A stretch of 64,000 nucleotides of DNA, taken from positions 29,732 to 93,731 of the forward strand of contig CAYLZD010000013.1 of NCBI GenBank assembly GCA_964388275.1, given 5' to 3'. The notes beneath the pieces were generated by a model. That model saw only the letters and a list, made by a program, of their open reading frames with translations, was not told the DNA's origin and did no database searches. Source of the stretch: JARYLZ01 sp964388275 (GTDB lineage: Bacteria; Bacteroidota; Ignavibacteria; SZUA-365). Both the position numbers and the translations under genes were made by a program. Below, piece by piece: positions 10,216 to 19,107 of this stretch. Positions within the stretch are counted from its first letter, which is position 1; every line of letters begins with the position of its first letter.

Positions 10216-11391
10216 TCAGTAACAGATCATCGCCCGGATCTGAAAAGAATGACTTGTCATGCTCGCCGTTAGCGAAGGCGCGCTTTCAGATCTTTCCATG
10301 GGCAGGGATTTTCCCTCTCCACCCGCATTGTATTGATATGCGGCCTCGAGTCGAATCGGTTGCAAATCCAGCATGATTCCCGCGGTCATCAACAACTGAT
10401 GCGCACCCGCAGATATCTTCACGTGCTCGAGTTCGTAATATCCCATGTTGCTTTCGGATTTCACGGTTGTTCCGTACGGGCGTATCGCTTCGAAATTCCA
10501 TCGGGATACTCCTAATCCGGCGAAAATATTGAATATGCGTCCGTGTCCAGGATTGAAATACCAACGCATGGACAGATCGCCTCCATAGAGGGCATCCCTG
10601 CCGAAGGATTTCCCTGCGTCTACGGCCACTGTCAGGAATTCCACGGGATTGAATAAGACCGATAGCATTAGAATGTTGTAACCGCTTTCCACCGGACTCG
10701 CCTGGCTCAACCGTATGCCCTGCGCGATATACTTCTGCTCTATCGTCCGAAAAATCGATGTGAAAGCCGCTGCGTCCGACAAATGTGTATACCGATAGGA
10801 CACACCGGCCGTCCAATAGACAATGGTAGGAAGTCCTTCTGATTTTTCGCTGCCGGCGAGCGTGAGCAGTCGATCATCGCTGTGCGCGGCCGGCTTCTGT
10901 GAGAAGTTCGCTCTCGACTTGGCGTCCTTCTCTCTTATCTCCTGCTGTTGCGACTTTGAACGGCGCAGGAGTCCGGCAAGCGCCCGGCTGCGCTCGTCCT
11001 GCGGCAAGGAATCTGCGACGCCTATCACCGGATCAATGGATGGATCCAAAGGATTGTCACCGCCGCTGATCCGAATCCACTGGTCGATTTTTTGAGCAGT
11101 TGATCTCAGCAACGGCGGACTGAAACGCACTAGGGAATCCATAGGCGTGCTGTTCCGATAATAGGATATGCACGCATATATGCTGCTGTCCTCGGTCATG
11201 AAGAAAAACGCCGACCTGTAACCTTCAAAAGCGCCGAACAGCCTGTATCTGTCCCTGTCTCCTTTTTCGATAACAAGTCCCAGGTCTCTACCTATTAACA
11301 AGCCGGTCAACTTGACGCTGTCCTGTATCTGCGCCGTAAGCGTGCACAGAGGTATGGTAAGCAGGCAAGCGAGGATTTTTGAGTATTTCAT
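10216..11391 (-). CDS. Hypothetical secreted protein with C-terminal beta-barrel region
   Basis: This 391-residue protein has a signal peptide (MKYSKILACLLTIPLCTLTAQ). The first half is mixed and contains a charged segment rich in Lys/Arg/Gln near residues 135-160. The second half has the alternating hydrophobic strands and Gly/aromatic girdle of an outer-membrane barrel (GVSYRYTHL, MRWYFNPGHG, IFAGLGVSRWNF), ending in SFQIRAMICY, an aromatic C-terminus usual for such barrels. It is the first gene of a probable two-gene operon with the downstream lipoprotein and diverges from the LiaI-like gene across 186 bp. Function not recognised. Confidence 0.78.
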   Translation of the reverse strand: MKYSKILACLLTIPLCTLTAQIQDSVKLTGLLIGRDLGLVIEKGDRDRYRLFGAFEGYRSAFFFMTEDSSIYACISYYRNSTPMDSLVRFSPPLLRSTAQKIDQWIRISGGDNPLDPSIDPVIGVADSLPQDERSRALAGLLRRSKSQQQEIREKDAKSRANFSQKPAAHSDDRLLTLAGSEKSEGLPTIVYWTAGVSYRYTHLSDAAAFTSIFRTIEQKYIAQGIRLSQASPVESGYNILMLSVLFNPVEFLTVAVDAGKSFGRDALYGGDLSMRWYFNPGHGRIFNIFAGLGVSRWNFEAIRPYGTTVKSESNMGYYELEHVKISAGAHQLLMTAGIMLDLQPIRLEAAYQYNAGGEGKSLPMERSESAPSLTASMTSHSFQIRAMICY

Positions 11392-11577
11392 CGGGTTTGT
11401 CCTTCTGATTTGTACACAGGAAACTTACATCTGCCTCGCGGCGCCGATGTCACGAAACTGTAAAATGTCTGGCACGCCGCTCCGTTCACCGACTCATGAT
11501 CGCCGTTCGCCGAAAACGATGAAACTTCCGCAGCCGGGAAGTGTACATTGCATTCGGACACAAAAGGAGACGAGCAC

Positions 11578-11964
11578 ATGAAACATCCGGGACATCATCA
11601 ACGCGAAAAGGCAGGGGCGGGCTTCGTAACTGGCCTGCTGATAATGGCGGCGGGCGTCGCGTTTCTGCTGGGCAGATTTGAAATCGTAGATTTCGGTCCG
11701 ATTTGGAGATACTGGCCTTTGATTCTCGTGGCTTTCGGACTCGACAAGATCATCAGAGCCGAATCCTCGAAGGAGCGGGGGGAAGGAGTGTGGCTGGCGT
11801 TCATCGGAACGTGGCTCCTGATCTCTTTCGTTCACGTTTTCGGAATGACTTTCGCCACCTCCTGGCCTATTCTGTTGATCGGTTTCGGCATCGGGATGAT
11901 ATACAAGGCCTTTGTCCGGCGGAATGCCGGCGGTATCGACATGGAGGTGGAACATGAGAAATAA
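11578..11964 (+). CDS. LiaI-LiaF-like small membrane protein (DUF5668-type)
   Basis: A protein of about 128 residues with three to four hydrophobic segments (TGLLIMAAGVAFLLG, YWPLILVAFGL, FIGTWLLISFVHVFG, WPILLIGFGIG). The paired G-x-(Y/S)WP(L/I)-(I/L)L(V/I)GFG pattern is that of the LiaI-LiaF-like transmembrane region. I place the start at the ATG at 11578, ten codons inside the open frame, because AAAGGAG lies seven bases before it. The stop overlaps the start of the next gene by 11 bases, indicating translational coupling. It is the first gene of a four-gene run ending in a LytS/LytTR pair, so a role in sensing the cell envelope is likely by analogy with LiaFSR. Confidence 0.85.
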   Translation: MKHPGHHQREKAGAGFVTGLLIMAAGVAFLLGRFEIVDFGPIWRYWPLILVAFGLDKIIRAESSKERGEGVWLAFIGTWLLISFVHVFGMTFATSWPILLIGFGIGMIYKAFVRRNAGGIDMEVEHEK

Positions 11965-12658
11965 AAGACAGGCTCGCTTCGGCGGACAGATTATAATCGG
12001 CATTTTCGTAGCCCTGCTCGGCGCGGTTTTCACACTGCATAATCTCGACCTGATCGACGGATGGCTCTACCTGCGGCTGTGGCCGCTCGTGATAGTGGCT
12101 CTCGGCGCCGGCATGGCGTTGCAGGCCGACAACGGCGGCGGACGTTTCTGGGGGGGCGCCGTCGCGCTCATCGGTTTGCTGATTTTATTCAAGAACCTGG
12201 ACTGGATCGGATTCGGCGTCTGGGATCTCTGGCCGGTGATTCTGATACTCATCGGCGCATCCGTCATTCTGCACAGTTTCCGGGGCCGGCGGCAGCGCAT
12301 GCTGAAGCAGACCGGGGAAAACGACGACACCCTGAGCGCCGTGGCCGTGCTCAGCGGCTTCCGCCGGGCCGTCGTCTCGCGGGAATTCCGGGGAGGGGAA
12401 ATCACCGCCGTCATGGGCGGCGCCGAAATAGACTTGCGCGGAGCGTCCATGAGCCGCGGGAGGGAAGCATCCATTGAAATATTCGCCTTCTGGGGGGGAG
12501 TCGAACTGCAGGCGCCGAGGGAATGGAGCGTGAAAGTAGTCGGGACTCCGATTCTCGGCGGCTACGAGGACAATACATTTCAGCCCCAGGAGCCGGACGC
12601 GCCGCGGCTTTTCATTCGCGGCACGGTGATAATGGGCGGCGTCGAAATAACAAATTAA
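11954..12658 (+). CDS. LiaF-like membrane protein (cell-wall-active antibiotic response family)
   Basis: A 234-residue protein. The N-terminal 110 residues form about four membrane helices with the same repeated motif as the preceding protein (LRLWPLVIVALGAGMAL, DLWPVILILIGASVIL). The C-terminal part is a soluble beta-helix-like LiaF/DUF2154 domain with glycine-marked turns: AVLSGFRR, ITAVMGGAEIDLR, IFAFWGGVEL, GTPILGGYEDN, GTVIMGGVEI. The ATG at 11954 overlaps the stop of the upstream gene; the open frame's earlier ATG would lie inside it. LiaF in Firmicutes inhibits a cognate kinase. Here the kinase gene begins seven bases after this stop, which supports a similar control function. Confidence 0.87.
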   Translation: MRNKRQARFGGQIIIGIFVALLGAVFTLHNLDLIDGWLYLRLWPLVIVALGAGMALQADNGGGRFWGGAVALIGLLILFKNLDWIGFGVWDLWPVILILIGASVILHSFRGRRQRMLKQTGENDDTLSAVAVLSGFRRAVVSREFRGGEITAVMGGAEIDLRGASMSRGREASIEIFAFWGGVELQAPREWSVKVVGTPILGGYEDNTFQPQEPDAPRLFIRGTVIMGGVEITN

Positions 12659-12665
12659 GAGATAC

Positions 12666-13718
12666 ATGCATCCGATATTGACACGGCGCGGCGCATTGCC
12701 GCTCTATGCCGCCGTCTGGGCGGCCGGAGGCGCCGGAGTGTGTTTCTCTTACGCCGCCATGGGCATGCTGGGCTGGGAAGCGGCGTTCGTCCTTGTCTTT
12801 CCACTGATTCTCATCGATGCCTTCGTCTGCCTTTCGCCCTGGTACCTTTGCCGGGTGTTTCCGCTGGAGAATACGCGCATAGGCGTGCTGATCGCCGTGC
12901 AGGCGGCTTCGGCGGCCCTCTCGACGGCTTTGTTGACGGCCGCCGGGTACGGCGCGGCTCTGGCGCTGGGCACGAATCCGGCCTGGTCGGAAATCCCCGG
13001 AGAGTATCTGCGCGCTGCGCTGTCCATCGCGGTGTCGGCGTCGGTGCTGTACGTGCTCTCGACACTCGTGCACTATCTGCTCGCCAATGCGGAAATCGCC
13101 CGGGAACGCAAAAGGCAGGCGCTGGAACTCCGTCTGTCGGCCAGGGAGGCGGAGCTGAAGGCATTGCGGGCGCAGATAGATCCGCATTTTCTGTTCAACA
13201 GTCTGAACACGATCAACGCGCTGATTGCCGCGGATGCGGCCGCCGCCCGCAAGACTTGCATCATGCTGGCCGATTTCCTGCGCCGCAGCCTTGCCGCGGG
13301 CGATGCTCACGACATATCGCTTTCGGACGAACTCGAACTGATCCGCTCCTATCTCGCTGTGGAAAAAATCCGCCTCGCTGAACGGCTCGAGGTGGAAATC
13401 ACCGTCGCTCCGGACACGCTGAACTGCCGCATCCCGCCGCTGCTCCTGCAGCCGTTGGTCGAAAACGCGATAAAACACGGCATCGCCCGGCTGCTGGAAG
13501 GCGGCGGAATCCGAATCTCGGCCGCGAGAAAAAACGACCGGCTCAGGCTTACCGTATCGAATCCATGCGATGAGGAGCGCTCCGCCCCGATGCCCGGCAT
13601 GGGCCTTTCCATAATGCGGAAGCGGCTGGAAACCGCTTACGGCAAGGACGCATCCTTGGTCATCGAGGACGGAAACACTTCGTACAGAGTGGATGTTTTG
13701 CTGCCATGCAGGAGTTGA
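12666..13718 (+). CDS. LytS/YehU-type sensor histidine kinase
   Basis: This 350-residue kinase has about four N-terminal transmembrane helices (residues about 10-140) and a short coiled linker (RERKRQALELRLSAREAELK). The His_kinase domain carries the phospho-acceptor His174 in DPHFLFNSLN. The ATPase part shows the N box LLQPLVENAIKHGIA and a GMGLSIMRKRLE glycine motif. It lies seven bases after the LiaF-like gene and overlaps the response-regulator start by 13 bases. It probably phosphorylates that LytTR regulator; the stimulus may be envelope stress reported through the LiaF-like partners, which is inference. Confidence 0.92.
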   Translation: MHPILTRRGALPLYAAVWAAGGAGVCFSYAAMGMLGWEAAFVLVFPLILIDAFVCLSPWYLCRVFPLENTRIGVLIAVQAASAALSTALLTAAGYGAALALGTNPAWSEIPGEYLRAALSIAVSASVLYVLSTLVHYLLANAEIARERKRQALELRLSAREAELKALRAQIDPHFLFNSLNTINALIAADAAAARKTCIMLADFLRRSLAAGDAHDISLSDELELIRSYLAVEKIRLAERLEVEITVAPDTLNCRIPPLLLQPLVENAIKHGIARLLEGGGIRISAARKNDRLRLTVSNPCDEERSAPMPGMGLSIMRKRLETAYGKDASLVIEDGNTSYRVDVLLPCRS

Positions 13719-14482
13719 GCATACCGGAGGAAAGCGGCGCGGAAATCCTGCGCTGCATAGTAGTGGACGACGAAGCGCCCGCTCGAGCGCTATTGCGTGA
13801 GTATCTGTCCGCTCACGAGGACATGCTGCTGCTCGCGGAATGCGCAAACGGTTTCGAAGCTGTGAAAGCGGTATCCGAACATTCCCCCGACGTGGTTTTT
13901 CTCGATGTGCAAATGCCGAAAATCGACGGCTTCGAAGTGCTGGAGCTGCTGGAAAGTCCGCCTCTCGTGGTCTTTACCACGGCTTTCGACGAATACGCCG
14001 TGAGGGCCTTCGAAGTGCATGCCGCCGATTACTTGCTCAAACCCATTTCCCGCGAGCGCTTCGATGACGCTCTGGACCGGCTTCGAGCCGAAAAAAGAGG
14101 CGGCAGGCCGGGCCTCGGCGCGCCGCTGTTGGCTGAGATCCGCAGATCCAGGACGCCTCTGCAGAGGATTTTAGTGCGCGACGGCTCGAAGGTTCATGTC
14201 ATTCCCGCGGAAAGCATCGATTACATTGAGGCGCAGGATGATTACATTGCGATCCATGCGGGGGGAAAAATTCACCTGAAATTGGAAAGGATCGCAATTA
14301 TCGACCAGAGCCTAGACCCGGCGCGCTTCGTGCGGATACACAGGTCGTTCATACTGAACCTGGAACGCCTCGCGCGCATCGAATTTTATGCCAAGGGCAG
14401 CCGTATGGCCATACTCCGTGATGGAACCCGGCTTCCTGTCAGCCGTTCAGGCAATGACAAACTAAAAGGCATAATCGGCTGA
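13706..14482 (+). CDS. LytTR-family response regulator
   Basis: A 258-residue protein. The receiver domain (about residues 15-130) has the acidic pair Asp21/Asp22 in VVDDE, the phospho-acceptor Asp67 in VFLDVQMP, the switch Thr/Ala in FTTAFDEYAVRAF and the Lys in DYLLKPIS. Residues about 160-258 are a LytTR DNA-binding domain (VIPAESIDYIEAQDDYIAIH, FVRIHRSFILNLERL, LPVSRSGNDKLK). Its start codon lies inside the kinase gene, so the two are translationally coupled. A 210-bp A+T-richer gap separates it from the downstream receptor gene, which is a plausible target. Confidence 0.93.
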   Translation: MQELSIPEESGAEILRCIVVDDEAPARALLREYLSAHEDMLLLAECANGFEAVKAVSEHSPDVVFLDVQMPKIDGFEVLELLESPPLVVFTTAFDEYAVRAFEVHAADYLLKPISRERFDDALDRLRAEKRGGRPGLGAPLLAEIRRSRTPLQRILVRDGSKVHVIPAESIDYIEAQDDYIAIHAGGKIHLKLERIAIIDQSLDPARFVRIHRSFILNLERLARIEFYAKGSRMAILRDGTRLPVSRSGNDKLKGIIG

Positions 14483-14692
14483 GACAATCGCTCGACATTT
14501 TCCGGATAAGGGAACGCAAATACCGGTTATATCGTTTAGAAACAAGCCTGGATGCGCGATCACCTCATTTCAGAACCGCATAAACACTTCCCCGTCAACC
14601 ATATCGACAAACAAATTCGGGCTCTTTTCTATTAAACCTCGAATCATGGCAATTGTCTTACTATCGATGACCTTTTCCGTCTTTTTGGAGCA

Positions 14693-17617
14693 ATGATGAA
14701 ATACGTTTTTTCAGCCCTTCTTTTTCTTCTCTTCTTTGCGTCAACAGCACATTCTCAAGATTTAACCGTTACCGGAACCGTTGTCGACAGCGCAAAAGGC
14801 GCTGTTCTCCGCAACGCCAACGTGATGCTCATTCATCTGCCCGATTCCACGCGCAGCGGCGCAGTGACCGGCGCGGACGGAAAGTTCGCCGTGAAGGACC
14901 TGGTCCGGGGCAGATATCTCCTGCGAATCACGTATATCGGATACAAAACTCACACCCGACAAATACAACTTTCCGACAAGACGCTGGCGCTCGGGAAAAT
15001 AACATTGGCAGAGGATCAGGTCAGAATGGGGGCTGTGGATATCGAAGGGAAGCTGCCCGTGGCCGTGGTCAAGGACGACACAACTGAAATCAGCGCATCC
15101 GCTTTTAAAGTGAATCCGGATGCGTCTGCGGAGGACCTGGTCACCAAGATGCCCGGAGTCGTCAAGCAGGGCGGACAGGTGCAGGCCCAGGGTGAAACCG
15201 TCAAAGAAGTGCAGGTGGACGGGCGGCGCTTCATGGGAAGCGATCCGACCGCCGCATTGCGCAACATCCCCGCCGAGATCATCGACCGCATACAGATTTT
15301 CGACCAGCAGAGCGAGCAGTCGCGTTTCACCGGTTTCGACGACGGCAATACGAGTAAAACCATCAATATCGTCACTCGCGGCGGCGTTCGTCACGGACAA
15401 TTCGGCAAATTTTCGGCGGGTTACGGCGCCGATGACGAGTATGATCCCGGCCAGTATAACGTGGGAGGAAGTCTGAATCTTTTCGACGGTGATCGGCGCT
15501 TGACCTTGCTGGCCATGTCCAACAACGTGAACGAGCAGAACTTCGCCATCGAAGACATAGTCGGATCCATGGGCGGCGGCGGCGGTCCCGGCGGCGGCAC
15601 GGCGTTCAGAGCCATTTCGAGCGCTGTAGGCGGCTCCGGCGGCGCCTCGCGCATAATCAGCATGGTCGGCGGAAGAGGCGGCGGCAGGGGAGGTTTCGGC
15701 GGCGGTATCAGTGATTTTCTCGTCAATCCGAGCGGCGGACTCTCGACAACGCATGCTTTCGGCTTGAATTACACGGATAAGTGGACTCAAAAATTGGACG
15801 TGCAGGGAAGTTATTTCTTCAATTTCAACGATAACAGCTCCGAGAACGACATTTTCAGGCAATACGTACTTTCCTCCAGCGCTTCGCAGACTTACGAACA
15901 ATCGGAGCGCGCGGCATCCGAGAACATGAACCACCGCTTCAATCTGCGTATGGAATGGGAAATCGACACGATGAATTCCATACTGTTCCGCCCGCGCTTC
16001 TCGGCTCAACAAAACGAGGGCCGGAGCGATCTCTGGGGTCGCAACATGGACGCCGCTTCGCCTCTCAACCTTACGAACACACTGCGCAATACGGAACTGG
16101 ACGGCATCAACGCCTCGGGAGAACTCCTCTACAGAAGGCGTTTCGAGACCCGTGGACGGACATTTACCCTGCGCCTGGAACCGGGCTACAATCGGACTAA
16201 CGGCGATGCCGCCCTTCAGTCGGATTTCAGGACTTTCGGTATGGATTCGACCTATGAGTTGCTCGACCAGCGTTCGGATCTGCTTCGCAACGGGTGGTCC
16301 ATGGGCGGAGAAGCGAGCTATACCGAACCTCTGTTCGATAACCTCCTGATGCAGTTCAGCTACAACGCGTCCAAGAGCTGGGACGAATCCGAAAAGAACA
16401 CTTTCAACGCATCCGTCCCCGGCCTGTACGACCTGCTGGACACGGCGCTCACCAACACTTACGAGAACAGCTATCTGCGGCAGAGCGCCTCCACGGATCT
16501 GCAATACAGGACGGAGGAACTGAACGCATCGGCCGGGGTATCCTATCAGTGGTCGACGCTGTCCGGCGAGCAGCTGTTCCCGTACTCGGCTGACATTAGC
16601 CACAGTTTCCGCAACGTGCTTCCCAACGCGCGCGTACGCTGGCGCTTGTCGCGCGAACAAAACCTGATGGGCTTTTACAGGGCCCGCACGAACGCGCCTT
16701 CGGTCACGCAGCTTCAGGACGTAGTGGACAACTCGAATCCCCTTCAGCTCAGCGCCGGCAATCCCTCGCTGCAGCCGGATTATCAGCACTTCTTCATGCT
16801 CAGGTATCAGAACGCCGATTTCATGCGCTTCACTTATTTCTTCGCCATGCTGAATGGTTCCTATACTTACAACTCGATTCAGAACAACGTCTACATAGCG
16901 GAAAAGGATACGGCAATCGGCGGCATACCGCTGCTTCGAGGCGCGCAGCTCACCCGTCCCGAGAACATTGACGGGGCGTATTCGCTTCGCGGTCTCGTGA
17001 CTTACGGAATGCCCGTTTCCTGGCTGATGTCCAACGTGAACATCACGGCCTTCGCGAATCTTTCCCGCACGCCCGGCACGATAAACGGAGTGCTGAACGA
17101 GTCGACTTCGCCGTCGGTGGGACTGAGCCTGGTGCTGGCCAGCAACATCAGCCCCGAGATAGATTTCTCGGTGTCCTCGCTTTCCATCCTGACTTCCACG
17201 AGGAACTCCCTGCAGTCGGCGCTCGATGCGGAATACTGGTCGCAGAATACGCGCCTGCGCCTCAACTGGATATTCTGGAAGGGATTCGTGTTGTCGAGCG
17301 ATCTGAGCCATCAGTACACTTCCGGCTACGCCGAGGGGTACAATCAGAACATAGTGCTCTGGAATGTCGGGATCGCGAAAAAGTTTCTCCCGAAAGACGC
17401 CGCGGAGATTCGCCTGACCTTGTTCGATGTGCTCAATCAGAACACCAACACGACGCGCAGCGCCAACGAACTCTACATCGAGGACGCGAGGTCCAACACT
17501 CTCCGGCGCTATGGCCTGCTGACATTTTCCTATACTCTGCGCAGTTTCGGCAGCGGCGGTGGTTTCCCCGATCGCGGCAGAGGGCGGGGCGACATGCCGC
17601 CGCCGGACAGGCCGTAG
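14693..17617 (+). CDS. TonB-receptor-like outer-membrane beta-barrel protein
   Basis: A 974-residue protein with signal peptide (VFSALLFLLFFASTAHSQ). A carboxypeptidase-regulatory-like domain follows (VTGTVVDSAKGAV ... TYIGYKTHTRQIQL, residues about 22-105). Then a plug-like domain (MPGVVKQGGQVQAQGETVKE, VQVDGRRFMGSDPTAALRNI, IQIFDQQSEQSRFTGFDDGN) and a long barrel. This is the OMP_b-brl_3 subgroup common in Bacteroidota. A very glycine-rich loop lies around residues 295-345 and a second Gly/Arg/Pro tail ends the protein (RGRGRGDMPPPDRP), both probably surface-exposed or flexible. GGAG lies just before the ATG. It follows the LytTR regulator and converges with the TetR gene. The transported substrate is unknown. 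Confidence 0.9.
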   Translation: MMKYVFSALLFLLFFASTAHSQDLTVTGTVVDSAKGAVLRNANVMLIHLPDSTRSGAVTGADGKFAVKDLVRGRYLLRITYIGYKTHTRQIQLSDKTLALGKITLAEDQVRMGAVDIEGKLPVAVVKDDTTEISASAFKVNPDASAEDLVTKMPGVVKQGGQVQAQGETVKEVQVDGRRFMGSDPTAALRNIPAEIIDRIQIFDQQSEQSRFTGFDDGNTSKTINIVTRGGVRHGQFGKFSAGYGADDEYDPGQYNVGGSLNLFDGDRRLTLLAMSNNVNEQNFAIEDIVGSMGGGGGPGGGTAFRAISSAVGGSGGASRIISMVGGRGGGRGGFGGGISDFLVNPSGGLSTTHAFGLNYTDKWTQKLDVQGSYFFNFNDNSSENDIFRQYVLSSSASQTYEQSERAASENMNHRFNLRMEWEIDTMNSILFRPRFSAQQNEGRSDLWGRNMDAASPLNLTNTLRNTELDGINASGELLYRRRFETRGRTFTLRLEPGYNRTNGDAALQSDFRTFGMDSTYELLDQRSDLLRNGWSMGGEASYTEPLFDNLLMQFSYNASKSWDESEKNTFNASVPGLYDLLDTALTNTYENSYLRQSASTDLQYRTEELNASAGVSYQWSTLSGEQLFPYSADISHSFRNVLPNARVRWRLSREQNLMGFYRARTNAPSVTQLQDVVDNSNPLQLSAGNPSLQPDYQHFFMLRYQNADFMRFTYFFAMLNGSYTYNSIQNNVYIAEKDTAIGGIPLLRGAQLTRPENIDGAYSLRGLVTYGMPVSWLMSNVNITAFANLSRTPGTINGVLNESTSPSVGLSLVLASNISPEIDFSVSSLSILTSTRNSLQSALDAEYWSQNTRLRLNWIFWKGFVLSSDLSHQYTSGYAEGYNQNIVLWNVGIAKKFLPKDAAEIRLTLFDVLNQNTNTTRSANELYIEDARSNTLRRYGLLTFSYTLRSFGSGGGFPDRGRGRGDMPPPDRP

Positions 17618-17626
17618 GACCGCGGG

Positions 17627-18322
17627 TCAGCGGTCTTCGCCGCCGCCCGTGCCGGCCCTGACCGGCCGGGCGAGGAAAGCCTCGATCATCATCCGGTTGG
17701 AAGTCGCCATAAGAGCCGGCACATCGAGATTGTACATGGAATAACGGTCGGTTTTTCCGCGCCAGACATTCGGTTGCGAAAGCGTCAGCTGTAGTCTCAA
17801 CAGGCCGGTGGAGTTGTTCCACAGGAGAATCGACATCTCGAAGGCGCTCAGTTCGCTCTTGAACACTCCGCTGTCGATGCCCTTCTGAAAGACATCTGAG
17901 ATGACTTCCCAGACCTCGTACGAGCGTCCATAGACCGCGTCGAGAATTTCCGGCGAGACCGAGGAATCGACGATCGGAAAGCTGGACTCGGTAAGCAGTT
18001 TGAAGTAGTTGGGATGATTTCCGAAAAATTCCCTGTACGCCTCTCCGATGCTTTTGAGTTTTTCCGGCGGCGGAAGAGAGGAGTCGACCGCCTTGCGGAA
18101 TTTCTCGAGCAACAGCGTGAGAGCCCGTTCGACTATCGTCATATAAAGGTCTTCTTTCGAGGAAAAATACAGGTACACGGTTCCCTTCGCGACCTCGGCT
18201 TCGGCGGCGATTTCGTCGACGGTTGCCTGGGGTCCGCGGGAAAAGAAGAGGTGTTCCGCGGCTTCGAGAATGGAAGCGCGGCGTTGTTCACGTTCGCGTT
18301 CGCGACGGTCCTGTACGCTCAT
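17627..18322 (-). CDS. TetR/AcrR-family transcriptional regulator
   Basis: A 231-residue regulator. The N-terminal helix-turn-helix is clear: RASILEAAEHLFFSRG, then TVDEIAAEAEVAKGTVYLYF and SSKEDLYMTIV. Residues about 75-215 are the helical ligand and dimer domain. Its ATG overlaps the stop of the upstream TPR gene in an ATGA junction, so the two are co-translated. The 3' end lies 9 bp from the convergent receptor gene, with a small GACCGC/GCGGTC inverted repeat (17618-17635) between them. No ligand can be deduced; TetR genes often repress an efflux or envelope operon nearby. Confidence 0.92.
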   Translation of the reverse strand: MSVQDRREREREQRRASILEAAEHLFFSRGPQATVDEIAAEAEVAKGTVYLYFSSKEDLYMTIVERALTLLLEKFRKAVDSSLPPPEKLKSIGEAYREFFGNHPNYFKLLTESSFPIVDSSVSPEILDAVYGRSYEVWEVISDVFQKGIDSGVFKSELSAFEMSILLWNNSTGLLRLQLTLSQPNVWRGKTDRYSMYNLDVPALMATSNRMMIEAFLARPVRAGTGGGEDR

Positions 18323-18984
18323 GTCGGATCCTTGGTTATTCCGCCTTCAGCGGCGGGATTCGGTGCCTCCGTGTCGCCTGCTCGGGCGAGTATTTGTTCC
18401 CGTACCGCTTTGAGTCGGTCTATTCTATCCTGTATCGGTCCGGCGCCTTCGAAACCGTAGAAAACCGCGAGGCGGAGTTCTTCTTCCGCTTCCTCTATGC
18501 GGCCGAAAAGGGCCAGTGTCAGAGCGAGGTTGGCATGGGCCTGCGGGTTGCCCGGAGCGACGGCTAGGGCCAGATCCAGGCTCTCCTTGGCGGCGCCTAT
18601 ATCCCCCGTGCGCAGGGCGCAGGCGCCCATATTGACGAGCACCGCGGCATTGCCGGGGTCGCAGGCGAGAGCCCTTTCAAAGGCCTCCCGCGCCTGTCCG
18701 TTCCTGTCCAACCGCCGGCAGATGAGTCCCACGTCGTTCCAGAGGACGGCGTTTTGCGGATCTATGGCAAGCGCCCGCCGGAGCGCGTCCAATGCGAGAT
18801 CATAGTTCCCCACCGCGTGCCATGAATCCGCGATGCCCTTGAGCAGCGCCACTGCTTCGTCCCTGCCCGGTTTTTCGAGCAGAGCCCGCTCGAAATGCTC
18901 GACCGCCGCGCGGCGGTTTCCGGCGTCGCGCTCTCTGAGACCGGACCTTCCTTCGCCGGATTTTATGTGTTCATCCAGAGCCAT
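18319..18984 (-). CDS. TPR-repeat protein
   Basis: About 221 residues made almost entirely of tetratricopeptide repeats: AVEHFERALLEKPGRDEAVA, YDLALDALRRALAIDPQNA, QAREAFERALACDPGNAAV, GAAKESLDLALAVAPGNPQA, EEAEEELRLAVFYGFE. There is no signal peptide, so it is probably cytoplasmic and a protein-interaction scaffold. The open frame extends much further upstream, but that part is antisense to dnaE and not protein-like. I place the start at the ATG at 18984 (MALDEH), which leaves 123 bp to the divergent dnaE. Its stop overlaps the TetR start by four bases. Confidence 0.82.
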   Translation of the reverse strand: MALDEHIKSGEGRSGLRERDAGNRRAAVEHFERALLEKPGRDEAVALLKGIADSWHAVGNYDLALDALRRALAIDPQNAVLWNDVGLICRRLDRNGQAREAFERALACDPGNAAVLVNMGACALRTGDIGAAKESLDLALAVAPGNPQAHANLALTLALFGRIEEAEEELRLAVFYGFEGAGPIQDRIDRLKAVREQILARAGDTEAPNPAAEGGITKDPT

Positions 18985-19107
18985 GCCGTTGAAATATACG
19001 GATATGTGAGGATGCTTCTCAAAGACTCGTTGTGAATCCCTCAATGCGGGTGTATCTTTCTTCCCTCGTCGCCTGATGCCGGCGGCGCAGGGACGGATAA
19101 AGGACCG

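Noticed and set aside
11480..11500. TGGCACG sequence resembling a sigma-54 -24 element
   Set aside because: No TTGC at the required distance; the downstream bases are TCCG.
12612..13847. 411-residue open frame on the minus strand
   Set aside because: Antisense to the LytS-type kinase gene, which has clear catalytic motifs.
14762..17311. 849-residue open frame on the minus strand
   Set aside because: Fully antisense to the receptor-like barrel gene; composition is Arg/His/Gln-rich without any domain, and no ribosome site. A by-product of codon use.
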